Of a stretch of DNA of 64,000 nucleotides, positions 1-10,560 are shown one piece after another (the stretch's first letter is position 1; each line of letters opens with the position of its first letter). The stretch covers positions 85,566 to 149,565 of the forward strand of contig NZ_AUPZ01000009.1 of the NCBI RefSeq assembly GCF_000445475.1, given 5' to 3'. Below the pieces are notes generated by a model. The model was given only the letters and a program-made list of their open reading frames with translations, did no database searches and had not been told where the DNA came from. A program made the position numbers and the translations under genes. The DNA is from Sulfurimonas hongkongensis (GTDB lineage: Bacteria > Campylobacterota > Campylobacteria > Campylobacterales > Sulfurimonadaceae).

Positions 1-393
1 TCCTAAAATATCTGCCATCACAACTGCAGGAGCAGTGTAGTTTAGATCTGGATTTCCTGAGTAAGAACTTACATTAACGATTCCACTACCTGTGATATAT
101 TTACTATCTAATATTTGAGCATCTGCATTGAGTGTGATAAAATCTACTACGATACTTGAAACATTCGAAGCTAATACACTTACAGCATCGCCAATATTAG
201 GTGTAAAGGTATAGGTTTCATTCTGACCATCATATGTCAGAGTAACATCGCCGTTAGATTTGCCAACAGTATAAGTTCCATATCCATCATCTGTTACACT
301 AAAAACTGGAGGCGTTTCACTTTGACTTAGCTTTTGGCTTATATAGTTGTTTACTTTAGATTTAAAAAGTACATCTTTACTATTTTGTGCCAT
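1..393 (-). CDS. N-terminus of a large surface/repeat protein (partial)
   Basis: The gene starts at ATG 393, preceded by a GGAGAA ribosome-binding site, and runs off the left edge after 131 residues. There is no signal peptide. The visible part is rich in Ser, Thr, Val, Asp and Asn with short beta-prone stretches (YGTYTVGKSNGDVTLTYDG, then YTFTPNIGDAV), which suggests an adhesin or RTX-like repeat protein. It lies 16 bp downstream of the FecR/TbpB-like gene and so is probably the third gene of that operon. The family is inferred from composition and context; the C-terminus is not visible. Confidence 0.6.
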   Translation of the reverse strand, partial: MAQNSKDVLFKSKVNNYISQKLSQSETPPVFSVTDDGYGTYTVGKSNGDVTLTYDGQNETYTFTPNIGDAVSVLASNVSSIVVDFITLNADAQILDSKYITGSGIVNVSSYSGNPDLNYTAPAVVMADILG

Positions 394-409
394 TTTATTC
401 TCCTTCTCT

Positions 410-2227
<1,818 letters not shown>

Positions 2228-2237
2228 GATGTTTATC

Positions 2238-3539
2238 CTAAAAAGTCTTTATAACACCAACTAAGAGTGTCTGTTTTTCATAGCTAAATACATCTTGGTC
2301 GGAATCAACTCTATCATATCGAGCATTGAGTCTTAAGAGTAAATTCTCAAGCATTTTAACACTTAGCCCCACACTTATACTTTTGGCAAGGTCATCTCTT
2401 CTTGAGTTAAAGAGTGTGCTATAGTCATTATACTCTCGTTTTCTTATCTGAGCATATAATTCTGCACCGTAAATAGAAGTAAGCTGATTGGCATAAGCTA
2501 CATCAAATTTATACTCATCATAGTCTACATCCACTCTTGATCCACGCTTTTTTCTCTCTAGTACTCCGGTAATATTTACCTGAACATAAGAGCGTGGCGA
2601 CAAAATATTTTGTAATCCATAAGATAACTCATAGTGGTTTGCATTTAGATCTTTTTGGTCGTTTTGTTTAAAATCTTTTACTTGATATCTAAAGTGCGTC
2701 ATGCTTCTTAGAGTTTTTGTGTGTTCATACTCAAACCTTGGCATCAGGGAGAGCGTTTGCAGATAACTCCTATCTCCAAGAGTCATTGCATCTACTCCAC
2801 CTACCATTTCAAGTGTGTACTTTGTGTATTTGTAAAGAAGACTTGGCATGTAAGAGAAGTAGTTTATATCGTACTCATCCTCTTCAAAATGTCTCTTAAG
2901 ATAGATGGATGCACTGTTTTTGAGTGCAAAACCATTCGCTTCCCCTATATCGTAGATGTTAACGATACTAGCAAAAGTTTCAACTGCTCCATCAGACTTC
3001 TCTTTAGCCGTTGCATACTCTGTTATACCTATATTGTAAGTATCATCTATAGGCGCAGAATTTACATTTGAGTCGTATAAAGTGTTTAAATTGAGCGAGA
3101 CATAGGTAAATGATTTTTTTTGCTCTTTTATCACTCTAGAGAGATATAGCTCTACATTTTTGCGAACATTTTGGGGGATAAGAGGATTTTTTAGAACTTC
3201 TTTAAATGTAAGCTCCGCATTTTCATACATCTTTAGCATATAAAAGGTTCTTGCCTTTTCAAGCTTATTTCTAAGATTGGCAGGCTCTAGCATCTCTACT
3301 CTTTCAAAAGCTGCAAGTGCCATATTGTAGTTTCCAATCTCATACGCAGAGATACCAAACATAAAGTTCAAGTTAGCATCAGAGAGATTTGTTATGTATA
3401 ACTTTGAAAAAAGAGTATATGAAGTTTTAAAATCTTTGGCTTTGTAAGCAGCTGTAGCTTGAGTATAGATCTCTTTTTGCTCTATTGCTAAAAGATGCAG
3501 AGGTAAAATTAATACTATGGCAATAAATACTTTTTTCAT
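2238..3539 (-). CDS. SLAM-like outer-membrane protein (TPR domain plus beta-barrel, DUF560 type)
   Basis: A 433-aa protein with a signal peptide (1-18), TPR-like helical repeats at about 20-135, then a strand-rich region from about 144 to a C-terminal Phe, as expected for an outer-membrane barrel. The barrel begins YVSLNLNTLYDSNVNSAP (146-163), which matches the way surface lipoprotein assembly modifier (SLAM) barrels start. SLAMs move proteins with TbpB-like barrels to the cell surface. The next gene, 10 bp downstream, carries such a barrel, so the pair looks like translocon and client. Assignment rests on domain order, motif and context; other TPR-porin families are the alternative. Confidence 0.72.
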   Translation of the reverse strand: MKKVFIAIVLILPLHLLAIEQKEIYTQATAAYKAKDFKTSYTLFSKLYITNLSDANLNFMFGISAYEIGNYNMALAAFERVEMLEPANLRNKLEKARTFYMLKMYENAELTFKEVLKNPLIPQNVRKNVELYLSRVIKEQKKSFTYVSLNLNTLYDSNVNSAPIDDTYNIGITEYATAKEKSDGAVETFASIVNIYDIGEANGFALKNSASIYLKRHFEEDEYDINYFSYMPSLLYKYTKYTLEMVGGVDAMTLGDRSYLQTLSLMPRFEYEHTKTLRSMTHFRYQVKDFKQNDQKDLNANHYELSYGLQNILSPRSYVQVNITGVLERKKRGSRVDVDYDEYKFDVAYANQLTSIYGAELYAQIRKREYNDYSTLFNSRRDDLAKSISVGLSVKMLENLLLRLNARYDRVDSDQDVFSYEKQTLLVGVIKTF

Positions 3540-3574
3540 GTTTTCTCTTTATTTAAACTCATATTTTTAATTTA

Positions 3575-3732
3575 TTGAACCCTCTGATTAATGTATAAGC
3601 TAGATTTCGTGTCAAGCACACAATGGCGGCACAAAAACCATCCTAAAATGAGACACGCATTATCCTGAACTCTAAAGAAATATTTTTGCATAGCAAAAAA
3701 CGATTCTCCTACTTTGATTCAGGATCCAATTT
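3575..3732. repeat. REP-like dispersed repeat, copy 1 (diverged)
   Basis: This gene-free stretch (3540-3875) holds a diverged copy of the element seen at 33200-33285. Shared blocks are TGAACCCTCT, TAGATTTCGTGTCAAGCAC and ATCCTGAAC, then TTTGATTCAGGATC. The palindrome ATCCTGAA/TTCAGGAT is interrupted here by about 45 bp of unrelated sequence. It sits between the divergent SLAM operon and the FNT gene. No gene or tRNA is visible in the interval. Confidence 0.65.
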
Positions 3733-3875
3733 AGTAACTCTTCAAAGCATTCTATTTATAATAAAGTATTATAATGATAGCTATTAAACTCTTAAATATC
3801 AAGTTTATGTTGGGCACTCTTCTTTAAATCAGCAGTTTTTACATATAATAACAAAATTTTTATCTAGGGATTTTT

Positions 3876-4688
3876 ATGTCTTATCTGCAACCTCATGAGT
3901 TTGTAACGAAAATGGTCGACTCTGGAGAATCCAAAGTCTATATGTCAACTAAAGACACCATCATCAGAGCCTTTATGGCAGGAGCCATACTTGGTCTCGC
4001 TGCCGCATTTGCTATTGCAGTCACCATTACAACAGGCTCAGCTCTTGTTGGAGCTATGCTCTTTCCTGTTGGCTTTATCATGCTCTATCTTATGGGTTTT
4101 GATCTTTTAACTGGAGTTTTCGTTCTAGTTCCCCTTGCTCTTTTAGACAAACGAGAAGGAGTTACTATAAAGCAAGTCTTAAGAAACTGGGGGCTCGTTT
4201 TTTTAGGTAACTTTGCGGGTGCACTTGTAGTTGCTTTTATGCTCTCTTTTGTTCTTACATATGGCTACCAAATAGAGCCAGGCTTAGTTGGTGAGAAGAT
4301 ATCAACTATTGGCGAAGCAAGAACTTTAGGCTACAAAGAGCATGGCATCTCTGGCTGGTTTACTATCTTTATGCGTGGCATGCTTTGTAACTGGATGGTC
4401 TCGATGGGAGTAGTTGGAGCCATGATATCCACAACTGTTAGCGGAAAAGCTATCGCTATGTGGATGCCCATCATGCTCTTCTTTTTTATGGGCTTTGAAC
4501 ACTCTATAGTAAATATGTTTTTATTTCCATTTTCTATGATTTTAGGTGGAGATTTTACAATCATGGACTACCTCATCTGGAATGAAATCCCAACCGTATT
4601 TGGAAACTTAGTAGGCGGTTTAGCTTTTACTGGGCTTACTCTATACTCAACTCACATTAGAACTGGGGCAAAAAGAGATTTAACATAA
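3876..4688 (+). CDS. Formate/nitrite transporter (FNT) family channel
   Basis: A 270-aa integral membrane protein with about six transmembrane helices, the usual size for the pentameric FocA/NirC/HSC channels that move formate, nitrite or hydrosulfide. Family features include the N-terminal re-entrant stretch rich in Gly/Ala (MAGAILGLAAAFAIAV), LMGFDLLTG in the second helix, and FEHSIVNMF with an internal N/M pattern near the fifth helix. The substrate cannot be told from sequence. The 3' end overlaps the convergent ADP-ribosylglycohydrolase-like gene by 37 bp. Confidence 0.9.
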   Translation: MSYLQPHEFVTKMVDSGESKVYMSTKDTIIRAFMAGAILGLAAAFAIAVTITTGSALVGAMLFPVGFIMLYLMGFDLLTGVFVLVPLALLDKREGVTIKQVLRNWGLVFLGNFAGALVVAFMLSFVLTYGYQIEPGLVGEKISTIGEARTLGYKEHGISGWFTIFMRGMLCNWMVSMGVVGAMISTTVSGKAIAMWMPIMLFFFMGFEHSIVNMFLFPFSMILGGDFTIMDYLIWNEIPTVFGNLVGGLAFTGLTLYSTHIRTGAKRDLT

Positions 4689-5542
4689 GCTTTAATCTTT
4701 AACCAAGAGGCCGGAATATCGGAAATGTTCTTACCTTTTTGTGCCATAAAAATGATAGTTGCAAGCATAGCTCTAGCACTTGAGTCTCCACCTGCTTTTG
4801 CGTTAGCAATTAGCATCTCTTTAAGATTCTCGTGTCTGTATAACAGATGCACAACTCCGACAAATCCACCATCTATATCACAACTTGGTCCAAAATCTCT
4901 GATGGCTTGCAGTGTATCATCACTCTTTGAAGCAACACCTCTATCCACATACGCTTCTGTTTTTGCATCAAATTTATCTTTAAGAGCCATGATAGACTCT
5001 TTTATATCTTTGCCATCTAACACTTCAAGCAGTAAAGTGGCAAAAAACTTAGCTGTTGTTATAGCCTTATCTGAATTATGAGTACATTTTACAAAACTCT
5101 CTACATTTTGCAAAAACTCTTTCTTTGAATTTGAGACTAACAAAAGTGGAGCAATCCTTCCAACAATGGATAAATCAGTTGAAGACGCACCACTAGCAGA
5201 GATATTGTTTTTGATATTTATCAGAGTATCTTTTGAAGAGCCATCGATATATCCATCATAACTACTCATTTTATCTGCCCAAAACTCTACATATGCATCT
5301 GCATCAAACTTATCTTTATCTTTTAAAAACTCATATAACCATAAAGTTTGATCCCCATAGTGGGTAAAATCTCCAGCCATTTTACCTTTGTGCCAAGGAG
5401 CTTTTGCATCGTTTAACTCATCCCAATCTATATCAAGATTTTCAAGCTCTTTTTCATCATAGACCCAATGCGATCCTAAAGAGTAAGCATCAGCCACCAA
5501 TGAACTAAGCACCAATTCTTTTACTTTTTTCTTATCAAACAT
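4652..5542 (-). CDS. ADP-ribosylglycohydrolase family protein with altered metal-site motifs
   Basis: A 296-aa all-helical protein of the DraG/ARH fold family. The N-terminal motif is LVADAYSLGSHWVYD (15-29), in place of the usual GDALG stretch. The region normally TDDT reads HYGDQT (61-66), and the usual C-terminal GGDTDT reads GGDSSA (251-256). These positions carry the binuclear Mg ligands in canonical enzymes, so some ligands appear changed. It may act on another substrate or bind metal differently. It ends inside the opposite FNT gene. Confidence 0.75.
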   Translation of the reverse strand: MFDKKKVKELVLSSLVADAYSLGSHWVYDEKELENLDIDWDELNDAKAPWHKGKMAGDFTHYGDQTLWLYEFLKDKDKFDADAYVEFWADKMSSYDGYIDGSSKDTLINIKNNISASGASSTDLSIVGRIAPLLLVSNSKKEFLQNVESFVKCTHNSDKAITTAKFFATLLLEVLDGKDIKESIMALKDKFDAKTEAYVDRGVASKSDDTLQAIRDFGPSCDIDGGFVGVVHLLYRHENLKEMLIANAKAGGDSSARAMLATIIFMAQKGKNISDIPASWLKIKAYVKSLFAPVLM

Positions 5543-5748
5543 TTTAGCTCCTTAGTTTTTATTTATATATATTTTAAGCCATATGTATCTTACCATTTTA
5601 TCAATTTTGTTCCCTATTATTTTTCACAACAATGCAAATAAGAAAATTAAATAATTTGATTTAACTGCCTAAAAATAAAATATTATTGTACAATAGTGTT
5701 ATCTGCAATGATAAAACATTTCAGCTCTTTAAAATTTAGGAGTTTATC

Positions 5749-5964
5749 ATGGGAAAAGGTTTAGGAATCTCCGTAAGAGTTATCGGTCTCATTTTAGCGG
5801 TTGTAGGGGTTGGTTTTGCAGTGTGGGGGTATCAGTTATCTGGTTCTATCGGATCACAAGTGACACAAGTTGTTACTGGTGCAAATACAGATAGGGTAAT
5901 GACTTATTATATTATTGGTGCTGTGAGTTTTGTCGTTGGCATCTATCTTTTACGCAAAAAGTAA
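5749..5964 (+). CDS. Small membrane protein, DUF3185 family
   Basis: A 71-aa protein with two hydrophobic helices (about 8-30 and 50-68) flanking a short loop with SQVTQVVTGANTDRVMTYY. This layout and the TG..TDR motif fit DUF3185, whose function is unknown. The start follows an AGGAG ribosome-binding site. The next small membrane-protein gene lies about 60 bp downstream on the same strand. Confidence 0.75.
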   Translation: MGKGLGISVRVIGLILAVVGVGFAVWGYQLSGSIGSQVTQVVTGANTDRVMTYYIIGAVSFVVGIYLLRKK

Positions 5965-6022
5965 AGAATTAGTTTTTAATGGGCTATACTCCAAAAAAAT
6001 TTATTAACAACAGGAGAAAAAA

Positions 6023-6169
6023 ATGCTTGAGACTATTGCAATAATCCTGATCATTCTTTGGCTTTTAGGATTTGTCAGCTCATACACTTTGGGAGGATTT
6101 ATTCATATTCTCTTAGTCATTGCACTCGTAGTTATTCTACTTCGTGTTATTCAAGGAAGACGGATATAG
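6023..6169 (+). CDS. Very small membrane protein, lmo0937-like
   Basis: A 48-aa ORF starting MLETIAIILIILWLLGFVSS and ending RVIQGRRI. It has two hydrophobic segments and a basic tail. AGGAG lies 7 bp upstream of the ATG. Size and the LWLLG...GG.IHILLVIA pattern resemble the lmo0937 family of small membrane proteins, often linked to envelope stress in other bacteria. Function is not established. It is probably cotranscribed with the DUF3185 gene. Confidence 0.7.
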   Translation: MLETIAIILIILWLLGFVSSYTLGGFIHILLVIALVVILLRVIQGRRI

Positions 6170-6198
6170 AGGGTCCAAAAAGGACTCTTTATAAGATT

Positions 6199-7410
6199 CT
6201 ACTCATGCCTTAGAGCATCTATAGGGTTGAGTCTTGCCGCTTTTCTCGCTGGAAAATATCCAAAAACAACTCCTACAATTGTTGAGAAGAAAAAGGCTAC
6301 TAAAATTATAGGTATATTAAAAATAAGTGGCAATTCAAAAAAGAGTGCAACCCCAATTCCTGCACCTACCCCGACAATAATGCCCAAAATCCCTCCAATA
6401 GAAGCAAGAACTATTGACTCTATTAAAAACTGCAATAGCACCTCCCTCTCTAACGCTCCAACAGCGAGACGTATACCTATCTCACGTGTTCTCTCTGTAA
6501 CAGAGACTAGCATAATGTTCATGATGCCGATACCACCAACTAAAAGACTGATGGCTGCTACTGCTCCAAGTAAAATAGTGAGTATCTGTGTCGTAGAAGA
6601 GAGAGTTTGAACCATCTCTCGCATATCGTGGACATTAAAATCATTCTCTTGCCCAACCTGAATCTTACGTCGCTCCTGTAAAAGTGAGATAAGAGATGCT
6701 TTTACACCCTCTATTGATGAAGCGCTGTTTGCTGAAATCATAATTCTTCCTATCTCCTGATTTCCACTTATACGTCTTTGAAACATTTTTATAGGTGTTA
6801 CAATAATGGCATCTTGATCCATTCCAAACATTGCCGCACCTTTTGATTCAAGCAGTCCAACAATCTCACATGAGAAGTTCTCAAGTCTTATAAGCTCTCC
6901 TACAGGATCAAGTGTGCCAAAGAGTTCTTTTCTAACTGTCTCACCGATAACACAAACAGTTTTTCCACCTTGAAGTTCTGATGGTAAAAAATCTCTCCCT
7001 GAGGCAAAAACCCAATCTTTAACTATAAAGTAATCATTATCACTTCCCTCAACAGTGGTTGCATAGTTTTTATTAGCATATACTGCTTGCATTTGGCTTG
7101 AGCTAACAGGAGCGACGCCGCGGATATTGATAATCCCCCCTTTAAGTGCATCAATATCGCTATGGGTAAACCTTCGAGCCGTAGAGTCAGTGCTTGGAGG
7201 ACCCTGTCTTTGCTGCCCTGGTATAACCATAAGCATGTTTGTACCAAGTTTAGAGATGCTCTGTGTGACATAGGCTGTTGTAGCATCTCCTAGCATTATC
7301 ATCGCAATAACAGAAGCTATCCCAATAACAATTCCAAGCGTTGTTAACACCGAACGCATAACACTTCTGCGAATTTCACGAAGAGCAAGTAAAAAAGCAT
7401 TCCAAATCAT
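6199..7410 (-). CDS. macB: ABC transporter permease, MacB type
   Basis: A 403-aa permease with one N-terminal transmembrane helix, a periplasmic MacB_PCD domain (about 20-240) and a C-terminal FtsX domain with three helices (about 280-396). The motif GGIGIMNIMLVSVTERTREIGIRLAVGA is typical of MacB/FtsX permeases. The ATPase is a separate gene overlapping by 4 bp (ATGA), so this is a split MacB. It is the last gene of the TolC-adaptor-ATPase-permease operon, a tripartite exporter for a peptide, toxin or small molecule of unknown identity. Confidence 0.9.
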   Translation of the reverse strand: MIWNAFLLALREIRRSVMRSVLTTLGIVIGIASVIAMIMLGDATTAYVTQSISKLGTNMLMVIPGQQRQGPPSTDSTARRFTHSDIDALKGGIINIRGVAPVSSSQMQAVYANKNYATTVEGSDNDYFIVKDWVFASGRDFLPSELQGGKTVCVIGETVRKELFGTLDPVGELIRLENFSCEIVGLLESKGAAMFGMDQDAIIVTPIKMFQRRISGNQEIGRIMISANSASSIEGVKASLISLLQERRKIQVGQENDFNVHDMREMVQTLSSTTQILTILLGAVAAISLLVGGIGIMNIMLVSVTERTREIGIRLAVGALEREVLLQFLIESIVLASIGGILGIIVGVGAGIGVALFFELPLIFNIPIILVAFFFSTIVGVVFGYFPARKAARLNPIDALRHE

Positions 7411-8108
7411 AAATCTGCTTCCGAATCTTCGATGTACTCTATAGCGCCATCTCTAAAATGAACCCTTCTTGAGGCATATTCTGCCATCTCTACCTCATGC
7501 GTTACCATCAGTATAGTAATTTTCTTTTTACGATTAAAAGATTGTAAAAGCTCCATAATCTCTATACTTTTTGCACTGTCAAGGTTTCCGGTTGGCTCGT
7601 CTGCTAGTAAAATAAGCGGCTTTGTAGCAATAGCACGAGCGATGGCAACACGCTGTTGTTGCCCACCTGAGAGTTCCCCGGGAGTGTGATGTGCGACTTG
7701 CTCAAGTCCAACACTCTTTAGGGCGTCCATTGCCATCTCATGTCTCTCTTGTGCATTGTAACCACGATAAAGAAGTGGAAGTTCTACATTTTCTATGGCA
7801 GTTGTTTTCCCAAGCAGGTTAAAACCTTGAAATATAAAGCCAATATAGTTTCTCCTCAGTAGTGCACGCTGATCTCGGGAGAGTGCCTCAACATTGATCC
7901 CCTCAAAAATGTACTCTCCGCCACTTAGAGTATCAAGACATCCTATCATATTCATAGCAGTTGATTTGCCAGATCCACTAGGTCCCATGATGGCTAAAAA
8001 TTCTCCACGCTTGACTTTTAAATCTACACCGCGCATCGCATATGTTTTTGCTTCATTTTCGCCATATGTTTTTGTAGCCCCTCGTAACTCTATGATAAAT
8101 TCTTTCAT
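7407..8108 (-). CDS. ABC transporter ATP-binding protein, MacB/LolD type
   Basis: A 233-aa nucleotide-binding subunit. Walker A is GPSGSGKST (42-50), the Q-loop is FIFQGFNLL (91-99), the signature LSGGQQQRVAIARA (146-159), Walker B LILLADEP (165-172), followed by GNLDS and the switch His in MVTHE. It overlaps both neighbours by 4 bp, indicating translational coupling with the adaptor and the permease. It energises the MacB-type exporter from the cytoplasm. Confidence 0.93.
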   Translation of the reverse strand: MKEFIIELRGATKTYGENEAKTYAMRGVDLKVKRGEFLAIMGPSGSGKSTAMNMIGCLDTLSGGEYIFEGINVEALSRDQRALLRRNYIGFIFQGFNLLGKTTAIENVELPLLYRGYNAQERHEMAMDALKSVGLEQVAHHTPGELSGGQQQRVAIARAIATKPLILLADEPTGNLDSAKSIEIMELLQSFNRKKKITILMVTHEVEMAEYASRRVHFRDGAIEYIEDSEADL

Positions 8109-9313
8109 GACTCTTTTATTCCGATTAGAACAAGATCCTTTTCACTAAGCTTTGATTTTTTTATAACAGTTAAACTACCATCACTCTTACCTACCTCAAC
8201 CTCAACTCTAACAGGTTTATTCTCTCTTAAAGTCCAAACATGGTGTTTTAAAGCATCCGCTTTAACATGCCTAGAACTATTTTTCTCTTTTATAGGTGGA
8301 GTAAATCGGAGTGCTGCATTTGGTAAAACTAAAACATCTTCTAAAACATCTGTGACAATCTGGGCTGTAACCGTCATTCCCGGTCTTAAAAAAAGCTCAG
8401 AATTGTCCACATTTACAACAGCATCATAAGTTACTACACCGTTTACTATTTGGGAATTAAGACGCAATTGTGTTAGCGTTCCCTCAAAAACCATCTCTGG
8501 ATAAGCATCAACGCTAAAGTTTACTCTCTGCTGCTCTTTTACATCTGCAATATCTGCTTCATCAACACTTACAACTACTTTCATTTTAGTCAAATCTTCT
8601 GCCATAGTAAAGAGTACAGGTATCGTCATAGCCGAGACTACACTCTGCCCTGGTTCAACTTTTCTATCTAATACCACCCCGTTTATAGGAGAGACAACAG
8701 CTGCTTTTTTAAGATCATCTTGTGCAGCCTTTAGCTCAGCACTAGCCTGATCACGCCCAGCTTTTGCAGCTTGCAAAGAAGCCTTTGCTAGTTCATAAGT
8801 AGTAAAAGCAGAGTCAACTTCCTGCTTTGATGGATAGTTTCCATTAGTTGCCTCAACCATTTTTTTTACTCGAATCCACTCCTTTTTTGCCTTGTTTAAC
8901 GAGGCAGTGGCTTCTGCGATATTTGCTTCAAGTTTTGCAAGTCCTGCTTGGTAACTTGTTACTTTTGAGGATAGTTTTACCGTGTCAAGTCGTGCCATCA
9001 GCTGCCCTTTTTTGACTCTCTCGTTATAATCTACTAAGACCTCGCTTATGGTCCCTGAGACTTCTATACCTACATCAACTGTATTTGTCGGCTCCATATT
9101 TCCAGTTGCTAAGACCGTTGTAGTAATGGTTTTTCTCTCTAAAGTAGTTGTATGATAGTTTAACTCTTTATCTTTTGCCCCATATGTAAGATACCAAAAA
9201 ATAGCTCCAGCGATAAGAAGCACAAAAAGAGAAATCCATATATATTTTTTATAGCTGCTCTTTTTGTTTTTACCTATATTTAGAGTCTCTTCTATCGTTT
9301 TGTTATTGTCCAT
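8105..9313 (-). CDS. macA: Periplasmic adaptor (membrane fusion) protein, MacA-like
   Basis: A membrane fusion protein of about 402 aa: cytoplasmic N-tail, one transmembrane helix (IWISLFVLLIAGAIFWYL), split lipoyl domain (TVDVGIEVSGTISEVLVDYN and later SPINGVVLDRKVEPGQSV), an alpha-hairpin coiled coil, and beta-barrel domains. Three consecutive ATG codons occur at 9319-9311. I chose 9313 because AGAGGA lies six bases upstream of it. Its 5' end overlaps the tolC gene. It links the inner-membrane MacB permease to the TolC-like channel. Confidence 0.88.
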   Translation of the reverse strand: MDNNKTIEETLNIGKNKKSSYKKYIWISLFVLLIAGAIFWYLTYGAKDKELNYHTTTLERKTITTTVLATGNMEPTNTVDVGIEVSGTISEVLVDYNERVKKGQLMARLDTVKLSSKVTSYQAGLAKLEANIAEATASLNKAKKEWIRVKKMVEATNGNYPSKQEVDSAFTTYELAKASLQAAKAGRDQASAELKAAQDDLKKAAVVSPINGVVLDRKVEPGQSVVSAMTIPVLFTMAEDLTKMKVVVSVDEADIADVKEQQRVNFSVDAYPEMVFEGTLTQLRLNSQIVNGVVTYDAVVNVDNSELFLRPGMTVTAQIVTDVLEDVLVLPNAALRFTPPIKEKNSSRHVKADALKHHVWTLRENKPVRVEVEVGKSDGSLTVIKKSKLSEKDLVLIGIKES

Positions 9314-10514
9314 CATCATTCCTCTTAAGTGCAAAATGGAGCTTTGCCAGCTCAATTTGTATGTTTATCTCACTTAGTTTTATATTTAGTTCCTCGATCG
9401 CTTTTGTATTTTTTATAGTTTGTAAATCATACCCCGTTTTTTCTCCTGTGTTTACTCCTGCTTCTATAGCTTCAATAAGCTCATCATACAAAGAGAGATT
9501 TTTTAAAGTTATCTCATTATAGCTACGATAACTCTCTATAAGTTCTATCGATTGGGTATAAGAAGCTTTGGTATTTCTATACATATCTGCAACTTGGGCA
9601 GCTTGTTTTAAGTAACTAGCTTTTGCTTCTTGCGTTGTTGCCGTCGCATTGTATGTAAAGGGCACATTAAGCATGACTCTTGCACCATAGTAATTTCCAT
9701 CATACTTGTTTTCATACTTTTTTGAATCATACTCTTGATATCCAACATTGGCACTTAGTGTAACGCTGGGCATATAGCTACTCTTTGTCACACTATAAAG
9801 AGACTCATAACTTTTTGTTTGCAAGCGAAGGAAGTTTAGATTCAAATTGTTTTGAAGATAGGTCTCTTTCTCTATAAGAGTAAATTTGGGAAGTAAAAAT
9901 ACAGCTGGATCAACGTCACTTAACTTTGAGACTTCTTCTCTTAGCTGTGCGAGCATATACTTGTGTGTAACTAAATTTTTCAATTCATCGCTTTGTGCCA
10001 TCAGTGCATTGTTTAACTCTGTAATATCAGCCTTACCTACATCATAGAGTTGTCTTTTTATAAAAATTTCTATCTCTTTGTTTTTAAGTATCAACTCACT
10101 CTGCTTTTTTTGGTAGAGCGTTTTTTTGTAGTTTAAAAGTGCACTAAAAAGCTCTTCATTTATAGCTGCTATCTCTTTTGCAAGTGCAATCTCATCTACT
10201 CTTTTTTTGGCATCTGCATACTCTATCTGGTATGTTATACCTCCAGAGCGAAAGATATCTTGAGAGATGGAGACTGAGATATTTGAGGTTGTGCCATAAT
10301 CTCCTGTATATACTTTATCATATCCATAAGAAGCTCCTAAATTAAGAGGTGCTATCCAGTTGTATCTTAGTTTTTCATACTCTGATTCATATCTATTTTG
10401 TTCTTGAAGCAAAAGATTTTGCTTCTCTTGAGAAAGGAGCTCCTTATCATTAGCACTTAGTGATATGAAAGCTAAAAGATGAAATATTATATAAAGAGGA
10501 ACACTATTTTTCAT
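9303..10514 (-). CDS. TolC-family outer-membrane efflux protein
   Basis: A 403-aa protein with a signal peptide (about 1-21, MKNSVPLYIIFHLLAFISLSA) and two repeated long helical hairpins of the OEP fold. Strand segments read GASYGYDKVY and SANVGYQEYD. It is the first gene of the exporter operon and overlaps the start of the adaptor gene. It is predicted to form the trimeric outer-membrane duct. No substrate-specific feature can be seen. Confidence 0.88.
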   Translation of the reverse strand: MKNSVPLYIIFHLLAFISLSANDKELLSQEKQNLLLQEQNRYESEYEKLRYNWIAPLNLGASYGYDKVYTGDYGTTSNISVSISQDIFRSGGITYQIEYADAKKRVDEIALAKEIAAINEELFSALLNYKKTLYQKKQSELILKNKEIEIFIKRQLYDVGKADITELNNALMAQSDELKNLVTHKYMLAQLREEVSKLSDVDPAVFLLPKFTLIEKETYLQNNLNLNFLRLQTKSYESLYSVTKSSYMPSVTLSANVGYQEYDSKKYENKYDGNYYGARVMLNVPFTYNATATTQEAKASYLKQAAQVADMYRNTKASYTQSIELIESYRSYNEITLKNLSLYDELIEAIEAGVNTGEKTGYDLQTIKNTKAIEELNIKLSEINIQIELAKLHFALKRNDDGQ

Positions 10515-10560
10515 TCTTATCCTTAAACTTTTTAGAAATCATGTAATTATACACTTAAAG

